This document shows, one piece after another, positions 35,386-43,284 of a stretch of DNA of 64,000 nt. Origin of the DNA: Bradyrhizobium guangzhouense (GTDB lineage: Bacteria; Pseudomonadota; Alphaproteobacteria; Rhizobiales; Xanthobacteraceae); the NCBI RefSeq assembly GCF_004114955.1, contig NZ_CP030053.1, forward strand, positions 5,580,001 through 5,644,000, written 5' to 3'. A model generated the notes under the pieces. The model saw nothing but the letters and a program-made list of their open reading frames with translations. It was not told the origin of the DNA and did no database searches. Within the stretch, counting starts at the first letter, position 1, and every line of letters begins with the position of its first letter. The position numbers and the translations under genes are program-made.

Positions 35386-36470
35386 CAGGCGGCCCCTTCC
35401 ACCAGAAGGCTGTCGGCATAAACGTGGACGTGTGCCGGATCGAGCTTCAGCCCGACATTGCCATCGGAGCTGGTGAAGCCGGCCGGCGTACGCGCCGCGA
35501 TCCTGGCCTCGCCGATGCGCACGCGCGCGAAACGGATGCGGCCGAGATCGTCGATGCGCTCGATTTTTGCGCCGAGCAGACCGGGCGCCGGCGCAACCGC
35601 GTCGACGAATTCCGGACGCACGCCGATCTCGATCTTGGCGCCTGCGGGCAGGTTGTCGTAGCTACGGTTGAGCGCAATGACATGGCCATCGACCCTGGCC
35701 TCGCGACCCTTCACTTCGGCCGGCAGGATGTTCATGCCGGGCGAACCGATGAAATAGCCGACGAAGGTGTGGGCCGGCTTGTCGAACAGCTCGGCCGGCG
35801 TGCCGCTCTGCACCACCCGACCGTCATGCATGACGACGACGGTGTCGGCGAAGGTCAGCGCCTCGGTCTGGTCGTGGGTGACGTAGATCATCGTGAGATC
35901 GAGCTCGCGGTGCAGTGCCTTCAGCTTGGAGCGGAGCTGCCACTTCAATTCAGGATCGATCACCGTGAGCGGCTCGTCGAACAGCACGGCAGCGACGTCG
36001 GAGCGGACGAGACCGCGGCCGAGCGATATCTTCTGCTTGGCATCGGCGGTGAGCCGTGTCGCCTTGCGATTCAGGTACGGCTCGAGGTCGAGCAGACGCC
36101 CGATCTCGGCGACGCGCTTGCCGATCTCGGCCTTCGGCACGCCGCGGTTCTTCAGCGGGAACGCCAGGTTCTCCCCTACCGTCATGGTGTCGTAGATCAC
36201 CGGAAACTGGAACACCTGGGCGATGTTGCGCTTCTGGGTTGACAGCGGTGTGATGTCCTCGCCGTCGAACAGGATTTTCCCGCGCGAGGGCGTGATGATG
36301 CCGGAGATCACGTTGAGCAGCGTGGTCTTGCCACATCCGGACGGACCGAGCAGCGCATAGGCGCCGCCCTGGCGCCAGGTCATGGTGACAGGCTTCAGCG
36401 CAAAGGTTTCCTGCGGCGCGTCATTGCCGCCGTAGGAGTGAGCGAGATCGACGAGGTCAATGCGGGCCAT
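35385..36470 (-). CDS. glpT: Glycerol ABC transporter ATPase GlpT (degenerate signature motif)
   Basis: A 361-residue ATPase of the sugar/glycerol-phosphate subfamily with a C-terminal TOBE-type regulatory domain. Walker A is canonical (GPSGCGKTT, residues 42-50), Walker B has Asp165 and Glu166, and the switch His199 is present in YVTHDQTEA. However, the ABC signature, normally LSGGQ, reads LTADAK (from residue 140). In a GlpS-GlpT pair the GlpT nucleotide site is completed by the GlpS signature, so this site should hydrolyse ATP. The gene lies between glpS (12 bp gap) and glpP (4-bp overlap). Confidence 0.9.
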   Translation of the reverse strand: MARIDLVDLAHSYGGNDAPQETFALKPVTMTWRQGGAYALLGPSGCGKTTLLNVISGIITPSRGKILFDGEDITPLSTQKRNIAQVFQFPVIYDTMTVGENLAFPLKNRGVPKAEIGKRVAEIGRLLDLEPYLNRKATRLTADAKQKISLGRGLVRSDVAAVLFDEPLTVIDPELKWQLRSKLKALHRELDLTMIYVTHDQTEALTFADTVVVMHDGRVVQSGTPAELFDKPAHTFVGYFIGSPGMNILPAEVKGREARVDGHVIALNRSYDNLPAGAKIEIGVRPEFVDAVAPAPGLLGAKIERIDDLGRIRFARVRIGEARIAARTPAGFTSSDGNVGLKLDPAHVHVYADSLLVEGAA

Positions 36471-36482
36471 GGCGCATCTCCC

Positions 36483-37622
36483 TCAGGCTTTTTTCTTTGA
36501 TGCGTTTTCTTCACGCGAACCGCTAGGCACTTCGCTTGAAAACGCTATGGGACCGGGCGCCGCGACGAGGCGATCGGCCGCGTCGAAGACGAACACATCA
36601 TTGGGATCGAGCACGGCATCAATGGTCTGGCCGGGCTCGAACTCGTGTACGCCGTGCAGCACCGCAACCCAGTTCGATCCGTCGCGGGTCAAATGCACAA
36701 AACTCTCCGAACCGGTGATCTCGGTCACCGTGACAGTGGCGTGGAAGGCGTGGCGATCGGTCTCGCCATTGGCGAGCGCAAGCTGGTGGGCGCGAAAACC
36801 GACGCGATAGGCGCCGTCGGCAAGCGAGGAATAGAGGCCGGAGGCCGGCGCGGCGATGCCTCCCGCATATTGCACGGAACCGTTCTTCTTCTCGATGCCG
36901 ACGAGGTTGAGCGGCGGATCGGAAAACACCTGCGCGACGCGCAGCGTCTGCGGACGGCGGTAGACGCCGGGCGTCTCGCCGATCTGGAGCGCCTTGCCTT
37001 CCCACATGCACACCGTGTTGCCGCCGAGCAGCAGCGCCTCGGTCGGCTCTGTGGTGGCATAGACGAAGATCGCGCCTGATGCCTCGAAGATGCGCGGCAG
37101 CTCGGCGCGCAGCTCTTCACGCAGCTTGTAGTCGAGATTGGCGAGGGGCTCGTCGAGCAGTACGAGGTCGGCGCCTTTCACCAGCGCGCGCGCCATGGCG
37201 GTGCGCTGCTGCTGGCCGCCGGATAGCTGGAGCGGCGTTCGCTTCAGGAACGGCTCGAGTCGCAACAGCCTGGCGGCTTCCGCCACGCGCGTCTCGATCT
37301 CCTGGCGCGGCTTGCCCTGCACGCGCAAGGGCGAGGCAATGTTCTCGTAGACCGTCAATGAGGGATAGTTGATGAACTGCTGATACACCATTGCGACCGA
37401 ACGCTGCCGCACGTCGACACCGGTGACGTCCTTGCCATTGACCAGCACCTTGCCCGCGGTCGGCTTGTCGAGGCCGGCGAGCAGCCGCATGATCGAGGTC
37501 TTGCCAGACAGCGTCGGCCCGAGCAGCACGTTGAGCGTACCGCTCTCGAGCGTCAGCGAGACGTCGCGGATATGCTCGATACCGTCGACGGTACGGGTCA
37601 CGTGATCGAGTGTCACACTCAT
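36483..37622 (-). CDS. glpS: Glycerol ABC transporter ATPase GlpS (degenerate Walker A and switch His)
   Basis: A 379-residue ABC ATPase with a C-terminal regulatory domain. The signature LSGGQ is intact (residues 133-137), as is Walker B (Asp157, Glu158). Walker A is altered (GPTLSGKT, residues 35-42: Leu replaces the second conserved Gly), and the switch His is replaced by Thr191 (YATTEPTEA). Its own ATP site would face the degenerate GlpT signature and so is probably weak or structural. The ATG at 37622 overlaps the glpD stop by 4 bp (ATGA); a longer frame upstream is not used. Confidence 0.9.
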   Translation of the reverse strand: MSVTLDHVTRTVDGIEHIRDVSLTLESGTLNVLLGPTLSGKTSIMRLLAGLDKPTAGKVLVNGKDVTGVDVRQRSVAMVYQQFINYPSLTVYENIASPLRVQGKPRQEIETRVAEAARLLRLEPFLKRTPLQLSGGQQQRTAMARALVKGADLVLLDEPLANLDYKLREELRAELPRIFEASGAIFVYATTEPTEALLLGGNTVCMWEGKALQIGETPGVYRRPQTLRVAQVFSDPPLNLVGIEKKNGSVQYAGGIAAPASGLYSSLADGAYRVGFRAHQLALANGETDRHAFHATVTVTEITGSESFVHLTRDGSNWVAVLHGVHEFEPGQTIDAVLDPNDVFVFDAADRLVAAPGPIAFSSEVPSGSREENASKKKA

Positions 37623-39169
37623 GAGCGTCCTCCTGCTTCCAGCAGAGGACTTTGCGATACAAAATGGGTCCTGATCCAGTCGTCCAGTGCGGCAACTTCG
37701 TCGGCAGACAACCGCAGACCGAGCTTGGAGCGGCGCCAGACGATATCTTCGGCGGTGACCGCCCATTCGTTGGTCATCAGGTAGCGAACCTCACGTTCGG
37801 TCAGAGTCGCGCCAAAGGCCTGGCCGAGATCGACCGCCGATTTGGCGTCGCCGAGCAGCTTGATGGCGCGGGTGCCATAGGCGCGCGCGAGACGACGCGC
37901 ATGCTCATGGCTCAGGAACGGATAGCCGCGCTGGAGCTCGGCGATCAGGCCATCGACGGCGGAGACATCCATGTCACCGCCGGGCAGCGGCCATTTTCCG
38001 GTCCAGCCTTCGCGCGCTTTCGCGCTGCGAAGATAGGGCGCGAGCCGCTCCAGCGCCTCTTCGGCGAGGCGGCGATAGGTCGTGATCTTGCCGCCATAGA
38101 TCGAGAGCAGCGGCGAACCGCCGGGCGTGTCGAGCTCGAACACATAGTCGCGGGTCGCGGCCTTGGCTTCGCTGGCGCCGTCGTCATAGAGCGGTCGCAC
38201 GCCGGAATAGGTCCAGACGACGTCGTCTGACGTCACGGGCCTGGCGAGATACTCGCTCGCGGCGGCGCAGAGATACTGGATCTCCTCCGGCGTCGCTTTC
38301 ACCTTGGAGGGATCGCCGTCATAGTCGCGGTCGGTGGTGCCGATCAGCGTAAAATCATCCTGGTAGGGGATGACGAAGATGATGCGGCCATCGGCGTTCT
38401 GGAACATGTAGGCGCGGTCGTGGTCGTAGAGCTTCTTGACCACGATGTGCGAGCCCTGCACCAGTCGCACCTTGGCCTTCGCGTTGACGCCGGCACCGCG
38501 GCCGAGCACGTCCTCGACCCAGGGGCCACCGGCATTGACAAGTGCGCGGGCCTGGATCTGTGAACGCGCACCGGTCAGCGTGTCGACCATGCTGACGGTC
38601 CAGATGCCGTCGGACTGCTTGATGTCAGTCGCGCGGGTGCGGGTACGGATCTCGGCGCCCTTGTCGGCGGCGTCGCGCGCATTGAGGACGACGAGCCGGG
38701 CGTCGTCGACGAAGCAGTCGGAATATTCAAACGCGCGGCTGTAGCGGTTCGGGATCAGCGGCTTGCCGACCTCGTCGCGCCGGAGATCAAGCGAGCGCGT
38801 TGCCGGCAGCAGATGACGACCGCCGATGTGATCGTAGAGGAAGAGGCCAAGGCGCAGCAGCCAGGCCGGGCGCAAGCCGGCGTGATGCGGCAAAACGAAA
38901 CGCAGCGGGCGGATGATATGGGGCGCAATACCCCAGAGAATCTCGCGCTCGATCAGCGCCTCGCGAACCAGCCGGAACTCGTAATATTCGAGATAGCGCA
39001 GGCCGCCATGCACCAGCTTGGTCGACCAGGACGACGTCCCGCTCGCCAAATCGTTCATTTCGCACAGGAATACAGTGTTGCCGCGGCCGACCGCGTCACG
39101 CGCGATACCGCAACCGTTAACACCGCCTCCAATGATGGCGAGGTCGAAAATACGCTCCAACAGACGCAT
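37619..39169 (-). CDS. glpD: Aerobic glycerol-3-phosphate dehydrogenase
   Basis: A 516-residue flavoprotein of the usual length. The N-terminal FAD-binding Rossmann motif reads LAIIGGGVNGCGIARDA. TSSWSTKLVHGGLRYLE is the conserved GlpD segment, and GKITTYRRLAEEALE is the C-terminal FAD contact. It oxidises glycerol-3-phosphate to dihydroxyacetone phosphate and passes electrons to quinone at the inner membrane. It leads the operon with the glycerol transporter genes. The GlpR-type operator lies 33-101 bp upstream. Confidence 0.95.
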   Translation of the reverse strand: MRLLERIFDLAIIGGGVNGCGIARDAVGRGNTVFLCEMNDLASGTSSWSTKLVHGGLRYLEYYEFRLVREALIEREILWGIAPHIIRPLRFVLPHHAGLRPAWLLRLGLFLYDHIGGRHLLPATRSLDLRRDEVGKPLIPNRYSRAFEYSDCFVDDARLVVLNARDAADKGAEIRTRTRATDIKQSDGIWTVSMVDTLTGARSQIQARALVNAGGPWVEDVLGRGAGVNAKAKVRLVQGSHIVVKKLYDHDRAYMFQNADGRIIFVIPYQDDFTLIGTTDRDYDGDPSKVKATPEEIQYLCAAASEYLARPVTSDDVVWTYSGVRPLYDDGASEAKAATRDYVFELDTPGGSPLLSIYGGKITTYRRLAEEALERLAPYLRSAKAREGWTGKWPLPGGDMDVSAVDGLIAELQRGYPFLSHEHARRLARAYGTRAIKLLGDAKSAVDLGQAFGATLTEREVRYLMTNEWAVTAEDIVWRRSKLGLRLSADEVAALDDWIRTHFVSQSPLLEAGGRS

Positions 39170-39201
39170 CCCCCGGAAACCGCCCGTTCAGTCGAGCGGC
39201 A

Positions 39202-39270
39202 GCTTTCGTTTTTGATTAGATCACACCGCAAAACGAAAGCAAGACGAAAGAGAGGCGAAAGGAAGCGAAA
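39202..39270 (-). promoter_or_regulatory. Candidate GlpR operator array upstream of glpD
   Basis: An inverted repeat with perfect 11-bp arms (GCTTTCGTTTT at 39202-39212 and AAAACGAAAGC at 39230-39240) overlaps a series of four CGAAA boxes starting at 39234, 39245, 39256 and 39266. The boxes are spaced 11, 11 and 10 bp apart, one helical turn each. Read on the glpD strand they are TTTCG, the half site typical of DeoR/GlpR-family regulators. The array ends 33 bp before the glpD ATG. Confidence 0.65.
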
Positions 39271-39373
39271 ATGGAACTTTTCACCGGTCAAGATGGCGTA
39301 AAATTCGGCAGGTAGATGGGCCATTTCCCGGGCATTGGACCCGATTGAAAGGCGGGCGCGCTGTCGGCCTTGA

Positions 39374-39393
39374 ATGTAGCAACATGGCTACAT
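39374..39393 (+). promoter_or_regulatory. Palindrome in front of the toxin-antitoxin pair
   Basis: Perfect 7-bp arms (ATGTAGC and GCTACAT) are separated by AACATG, 44 bp before the antitoxin ATG. Type II antitoxins commonly repress their own operon through such a site. Confidence 0.5.
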
Positions 39394-39436
39394 ATCTTTG
39401 CGCGCATGTGACGCCGCCTCAATTGGAGTGCCGACG

Positions 39437-39688
39437 ATGGTGACCACCCTCACCAGCCGGGAATTCAATCAGGACACCAGCGGCGCTAAGAAGGCGGCAT
39501 CGCAAGGGCCCGTCTTCATTACGGATCGCGGCCGCCCGGCCCATGTTCTCCTGACGATCGAAGACTATTTGCGTCTGAGCGGCGGACACATGAGCCTTGC
39601 CGAGGCTCTGGCGCAGACGAGTGCGGACTTTGACTTCAATCCGCCTCGCGTGGATGGCGGAATCTTCAAGCCCGCCGATCTCGACTGA
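39437..39688 (+). CDS. Type II antitoxin, Phd/YefM family
   Basis: An 83-residue antitoxin. The N-terminal Phd/YefM DNA-binding fold is seen in TSREFNQDTSGAKKAASQGPVFITDRGRPAHVLLTIEDY, and the C-terminal acidic tail (DFDFNPPRVDGGIFKPADLD) would fold onto the toxin. Its stop overlaps the toxin ATG by one base. It is on the strand opposite to the surrounding glp genes. Confidence 0.85.
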   Translation: MVTTLTSREFNQDTSGAKKAASQGPVFITDRGRPAHVLLTIEDYLRLSGGHMSLAEALAQTSADFDFNPPRVDGGIFKPADLD

Positions 39689-40104
39689 TGTTTCTGCTGG
39701 ATACCAACGTCATCTCCGAGTTGAGGCGACCGGACAAAGCCGATCGCAACGTCATCGCTTGGGCCAATGCAGTTCCGGCAGCGAATTTTTTCATGTCCGC
39801 CATCTCGATTCTCGAAATCGAACTTGGCGCGCGCCTGATCGAGCGTAAGGATGCTGCACAAGGCGCAGTCCTGCGCGCCTGGATAGACGATCAAATTCTG
39901 GTTCGATTCGAAGGGCGAATCCTGACCATTGATACGGCTGTAGCACAGCGCTGTGCGCAACTTCACGTTCACAACCCGCGGGCTGAACGTGACGCTCTCA
40001 TCGCGGCGACCGCGCTTGTTCACGGTTTGACGGTCGTCACGCGCAATGTGGGAGATTTCGAACCCACGGGCGTGCAGTTGCTCAACCCGTGGGACGGCGC
40101 CTGA
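39688..40104 (+). CDS. Type II toxin, PIN-domain ribonuclease (VapC/FitB type)
   Basis: A 138-residue PIN domain. The acidic active-site residues are in place: Asp5 in FLLDTNVISE with Glu11, a second Glu in SILEIELGA, the Asp in ERDALIAATA and the Asp in TRNVGDF. Such toxins cleave RNA in the presence of Mg. It is translated from a start overlapping the antitoxin stop. The pair looks complete and likely functional. Confidence 0.88.
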   Translation: MFLLDTNVISELRRPDKADRNVIAWANAVPAANFFMSAISILEIELGARLIERKDAAQGAVLRAWIDDQILVRFEGRILTIDTAVAQRCAQLHVHNPRAERDALIAATALVHGLTVVTRNVGDFEPTGVQLLNPWDGA

Positions 40105-40108
40105 GCTG

Positions 40109-40954
40109 TTAGCGCAGCCGTACCACCGGCGCGGCCTCAGGTGCCGCATCCTGCGTATCGGCCTGGGTCTCGTCGACGTCAGCGCCCTTCGGCATCGCCT
40201 CCACCACTTCGATGCCCTTGCTGTGGCAGATGGTGGCGAGGCGCTCGGGCAGCTCCTGGTCGGTCACGAAGGTCTGGATCTGGGTCATGTGCGCGATGCG
40301 GACCGGCGCGCTGCGGCGAAGTTTTGTGGAATCGGCGACCAGCATGACGCTGCGGGCATTGGCGATGATGGCCTGCGCCACCTGCACTTCGCGATAGTCG
40401 AAGTCCAGCAGCGCGCCCTCCTCGTCGATCGCGGAGGCGCCGATGATGGCGTAGTCGACCTTGAACTGGCCGATCAGCTGCGTCGCGGTCGAGCCGACCA
40501 CGGCGCCGTCGGCGCGCCGCACCGTGCCGCCGGCCACCACCACCTCGATGCGGGGATGGCGGTAGAGCAGCATGGCGACATTGAGATTGTTGGTGATGAC
40601 CAGCAAATCCTCGTGCGAGGTCAGCGCGCTCGCCACCTCCTCGGTCGTGGTGCCGATGTTGATGAAGAGCGAGCAGCCGTTCGGGATCAGCGAGGCGGCG
40701 GCGGCGCCAATCGCCTTCTTCTCGTCGGCGGCAACGAAGCGGCGCGCCTCATAGGCGAGGTTTTCCACGCCGGAGGCGATGATGGCGCCGCCGTGGATGC
40801 GGGTGAGCGACCGGCGTTCGCAGAGATCGTTGAGATCCTTGCGGATGGTCTGGGCCGAAACTTCGAACCGGCGCGCCAGCTCCTCGACCATGACGCGGCC
40901 CGAGGCGCGGGCGATGTTGAGAATCTCGGCTTGGCGATGGGTCAATCCGGTCAC
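40109..40954 (-). CDS. glpR: DeoR family regulator GlpR
   Basis: A 281-residue DeoR-type regulator. The N-terminal helix-turn-helix (residues 4-58) contains RQAEILNIARASGRVMVEELARRFEVSAQTIRKDLNDL, with the GlpR-like LTRIHGGA ending. A C-terminal phosphosugar-binding domain follows, with INIGTTTEEVASAL. It probably represses glpD and the transporter genes and is released by glycerol-3-phosphate. It starts with GTG at 40954. Its 3' end lies 4 bp from the convergent toxin gene, which separates it from glpD. Confidence 0.85.
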   Translation of the reverse strand: MTGLTHRQAEILNIARASGRVMVEELARRFEVSAQTIRKDLNDLCERRSLTRIHGGAIIASGVENLAYEARRFVAADEKKAIGAAAASLIPNGCSLFINIGTTTEEVASALTSHEDLLVITNNLNVAMLLYRHPRIEVVVAGGTVRRADGAVVGSTATQLIGQFKVDYAIIGASAIDEEGALLDFDYREVQVAQAIIANARSVMLVADSTKLRRSAPVRIAHMTQIQTFVTDQELPERLATICHSKGIEVVEAMPKGADVDETQADTQDAAPEAAPVVRLR

Positions 40955-41057
40955 GACAATGGCCTCAAATCAGAGTGATGCATGGTGCGGCTTCTCGCGC
41001 ACGCGGTCAATGCGCACGCCGATCACGGTTAATGAATCGGACCTCACCACGCCCACT

Positions 41058-41732
41058 CTACCAGTTCATGGCGCGCGCGAGCCGCGCGATCAGCTCGGGA
41101 TCGTCGAAGGCGCTGGCGGAGGCGACGGCGCCGGATCCGACAAGGTCAGCATCGCTGAGGCTGGTCCGGATGCCGATGGTCGGGATACCGGCGGCGGTGG
41201 CCGACTCCACGCCGGAGCGGGAATCCTCGAACGCGATCGAGGCTGCCGCGCTGGCACCGACGAAGCGCAACCCTTCCTGATAGGGCAGCGGATGCGGCTT
41301 GCCGTGGGGCAGTTCGTCGCCGATCACGAGCGCCTTGAAGCGCTGCGTGATGCCGAGACCGGCAAGCAACAGCTCTGCGTTGAGGCGCGGCGCGTTGGTG
41401 ACCGCGACCATGGGAATTCCGGCAACATCGGCGCGGTCGAGCAGCGCGATCAGGCCCGGGAGCGGTTCGATCTGCCCCGCGACCAGCGTCCGGAACACTT
41501 CTTCCTTCTCCCCAAGAATCTCGGCGCGGCGCTCCAGCGTCTCGTCGGGCAGAAAGCGCTCACCGATCGACACATTGGCAAAACCTTGCAGCTCCCTGGA
41601 GAAACGAGCGTGATCGAAGACGTGACCGTGAGGACCGAGCACCTGGTTGAACGCCTTGAGGTGGAGCGGGTCGGTGTTGGCGAGCGTGCCGTCGATGTCG
41701 AACAGCAATGCCCTGCCCGGTCCCTGGATCAT
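41058..41732 (-). CDS. HAD-superfamily phosphatase, subfamily IA
   Basis: A 224-residue hydrolase with all four HAD motifs: FDIDGTLANTD (nucleophile Asp), a VAVTNAP motif II, Lys in HGKPHPLPY and FEDSRSGVESA motif IV. The cap domain between motifs I and II is of the beta-phosphoglucomutase type. The substrate is a phosphorylated sugar or similar small molecule. The ATG at 41732 has a GAGAGGAA site. Confidence 0.85.
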   Translation of the reverse strand: MIQGPGRALLFDIDGTLANTDPLHLKAFNQVLGPHGHVFDHARFSRELQGFANVSIGERFLPDETLERRAEILGEKEEVFRTLVAGQIEPLPGLIALLDRADVAGIPMVAVTNAPRLNAELLLAGLGITQRFKALVIGDELPHGKPHPLPYQEGLRFVGASAAASIAFEDSRSGVESATAAGIPTIGIRTSLSDADLVGSGAVASASAFDDPELIARLARAMNW

Positions 41733-41879
41733 GTCGTGGTTCCTCTCGCGCACGGCGCAACGATGCGCGAGACGTATCAATTCGCGCCTGATGACGCAAT
41801 GCGGCCCATGGCGGCGTGACACTCGACAAAATCGAATGCGGCTGCAACACTGGGTACAAGATCAAGAACGGAGGATACG

Positions 41880-42272
41880 ATGACACTCAATCGCGATCAC
41901 GCTGCCGCGGTCGACCACGAGGCGGTGGCGCAAAAAGTCGAGGCCTTTCGCCTCGCCCAGATCGCGGCCGATCCAAAGGCGCTCAGCGCGCTGTGCGCGG
42001 ACGATCTGAGCTACAGCCATTCCAACGGCTTCCTCGAGGACAAGGCAGCCTTCGTCGCCAATGCCACCGACGGCAAGACGAAGTTCCTGTCGATCACATA
42101 CAAGGATCCGACCATCAAGATCGTCGGCCCCGCCGCGATCGTGCGCTTCCACTGGCTGGCCGAGATGATGACCGGGGGACAGAAAGTCGCAAACAGCCTT
42201 CACATCCTGATGAACTGGCAGAAGCAGGGCGACGCGTGGAAGCTGCTGTCGCGGTCCGCGACGAAGTTGTGA
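41880..42272 (+). CDS. NTF2-like (SnoaL/DUF4440) protein
   Basis: A 130-residue protein with the cone-shaped NTF2-like pattern: an N-terminal helix, LCADDLSYSHSNGFLEDKAAFV, a central strand IKIVGPAAIVRFHWLAEMM, and a final LHILMNWQKQGDAWKLLSRSATKL. Members bind or transform small molecules or act as accessory domains. No specific role is claimed. It is divergent from the HAD gene. Confidence 0.75.
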   Translation: MTLNRDHAAAVDHEAVAQKVEAFRLAQIAADPKALSALCADDLSYSHSNGFLEDKAAFVANATDGKTKFLSITYKDPTIKIVGPAAIVRFHWLAEMMTGGQKVANSLHILMNWQKQGDAWKLLSRSATKL

Positions 42273-42285
42273 TCGACGTTCTTTG

Positions 42286-42445
42286 CCCTCTCCTCCTGTG
42301 GGCCCCCCTGTGGGAGAGGGTGGCTCGCCGCCTTAGCGGCGAGACGGGTGAGGGGTTGCTTCGGCGAGCACCATTCTCGCGCCAATGTGCCGATAGAACC
42401 CCTCAACCGGCGCTTCGCGCCACCTTCTCCCACAAGGGGAGAAGG
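42286..42445. repeat. Palindromic intergenic repeat (family B, second full copy)
   Basis: It has the same GGGAGAGGGTGGC and CCACAAGGGGAGAAGG arms as at 23143-23283, with the ATAGAACCCCTCA internal segment in common. It fills the space between convergent genes. Confidence 0.75.
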
Positions 42446-42452
42446 AAGAACG

Positions 42453-42644
42453 TTACGCCGCTTCCTTCACATCGCCATTCACCAGCTTGCGCGCAGCGCG
42501 CTCGGCTTCGCGGGCGTTACGGAAGAGATGGCCTTCGAGACGATTGAATTGATGGGACGAGGCGAAGAAGCAGTAGCCGCCCTGACCGCGAACGACGATG
42601 CCCGCGGTCTCTGAGTTAACTTCGATGATGTAGCTATCCGGCAT
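42453..42644 (-). CDS. Small conserved hypothetical protein
   Basis: A 63-residue protein starting at the ATG at 42644. The pattern (SYIIEVNSETAGIVVRGQGGYCFFASSHQFNRLEG, then an Ala/Arg-rich helix) suggests a compact strand-strand-helix domain. I do not recognise a named family. Bases 42645-42866, upstream of it and downstream of the thioesterase, hold no other gene. Confidence 0.6.
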   Translation of the reverse strand: MPDSYIIEVNSETAGIVVRGQGGYCFFASSHQFNRLEGHLFRNAREAERAARKLVNGDVKEAA

Positions 42645-42866
42645 GGCCCGTGGATTCCTCAGTGCGGGCAAATAACGACGGCTCTGCCCAAAGGTTCCCA
42701 AGGGCAAATCGGCCGTTTCCACCCCGAATCGACAGGCTATTGAGTACGCCGGGACCTCATCCGTTTTATGACCCGTTCTTGGCAAAGAAGCGACGCGTCG
42801 ACCTATCCGTGCCGCGTTTCGCGAGGCTGCAAGTTTTCGTGAGATGAGGCGATGCGCCGCGCGCGA

Positions 42867-43277
42867 CTACGTCGCGATCGGCGGATCGTTGCGCTGGATC
42901 ACTTGTGGATGGCCGTTATCGTCGATCGAGACATAGGTGAAATTGCCGTCGGTCACGAGGATCGGCTGCAGCTCTCGCCGCCGCAGCGCCCAGGCTTCGA
43001 GATGGACGGTCATCGAGGTGCGTCCTACCCGCACGAGAGTGGCGTAGACGGAGACGAGATCGCCGACATAAACAGCTTTTCGAAAATTCATCGCATCGAT
43101 CGCAACCGTGACGGTGCGCGACTTCGCGACCTTCGAGGCGAATACGCCGCCGCCGACATCCATCTGGCTGAGCAGCCAACCGCCGAAGATGTCGCCATTG
43201 GCATTGGTGTCGGCGGGCATCGCCAGCGTGCGAATGCAGAGATCGCCGCTCGGCTCGGTGTCGGACTTTCCAGTCAT
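42867..43277 (-). CDS. Acyl-CoA thioesterase, hotdog fold (YciA type)
   Basis: A 136-residue single hotdog domain. The segment MPADTNANGDIFGGWLLSQMDVGGGVFAS holds the YciA/BFIT-type active-site Asn-x-x-Gly-Asp and the long hotdog helix. VTVAIDAMNFRKAVYVGDLV is the next conserved strand. It hydrolyses acyl-CoA thioesters in the cytoplasm. It lies 7 bp after the beta-oxidation multifunctional enzyme on the same strand, so it is probably the last gene of that operon. Confidence 0.88.
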   Translation of the reverse strand: MTGKSDTEPSGDLCIRTLAMPADTNANGDIFGGWLLSQMDVGGGVFASKVAKSRTVTVAIDAMNFRKAVYVGDLVSVYATLVRVGRTSMTVHLEAWALRRRELQPILVTDGNFTYVSIDDNGHPQVIQRNDPPIAT

Positions 43278-43284
43278 ATCCGTC

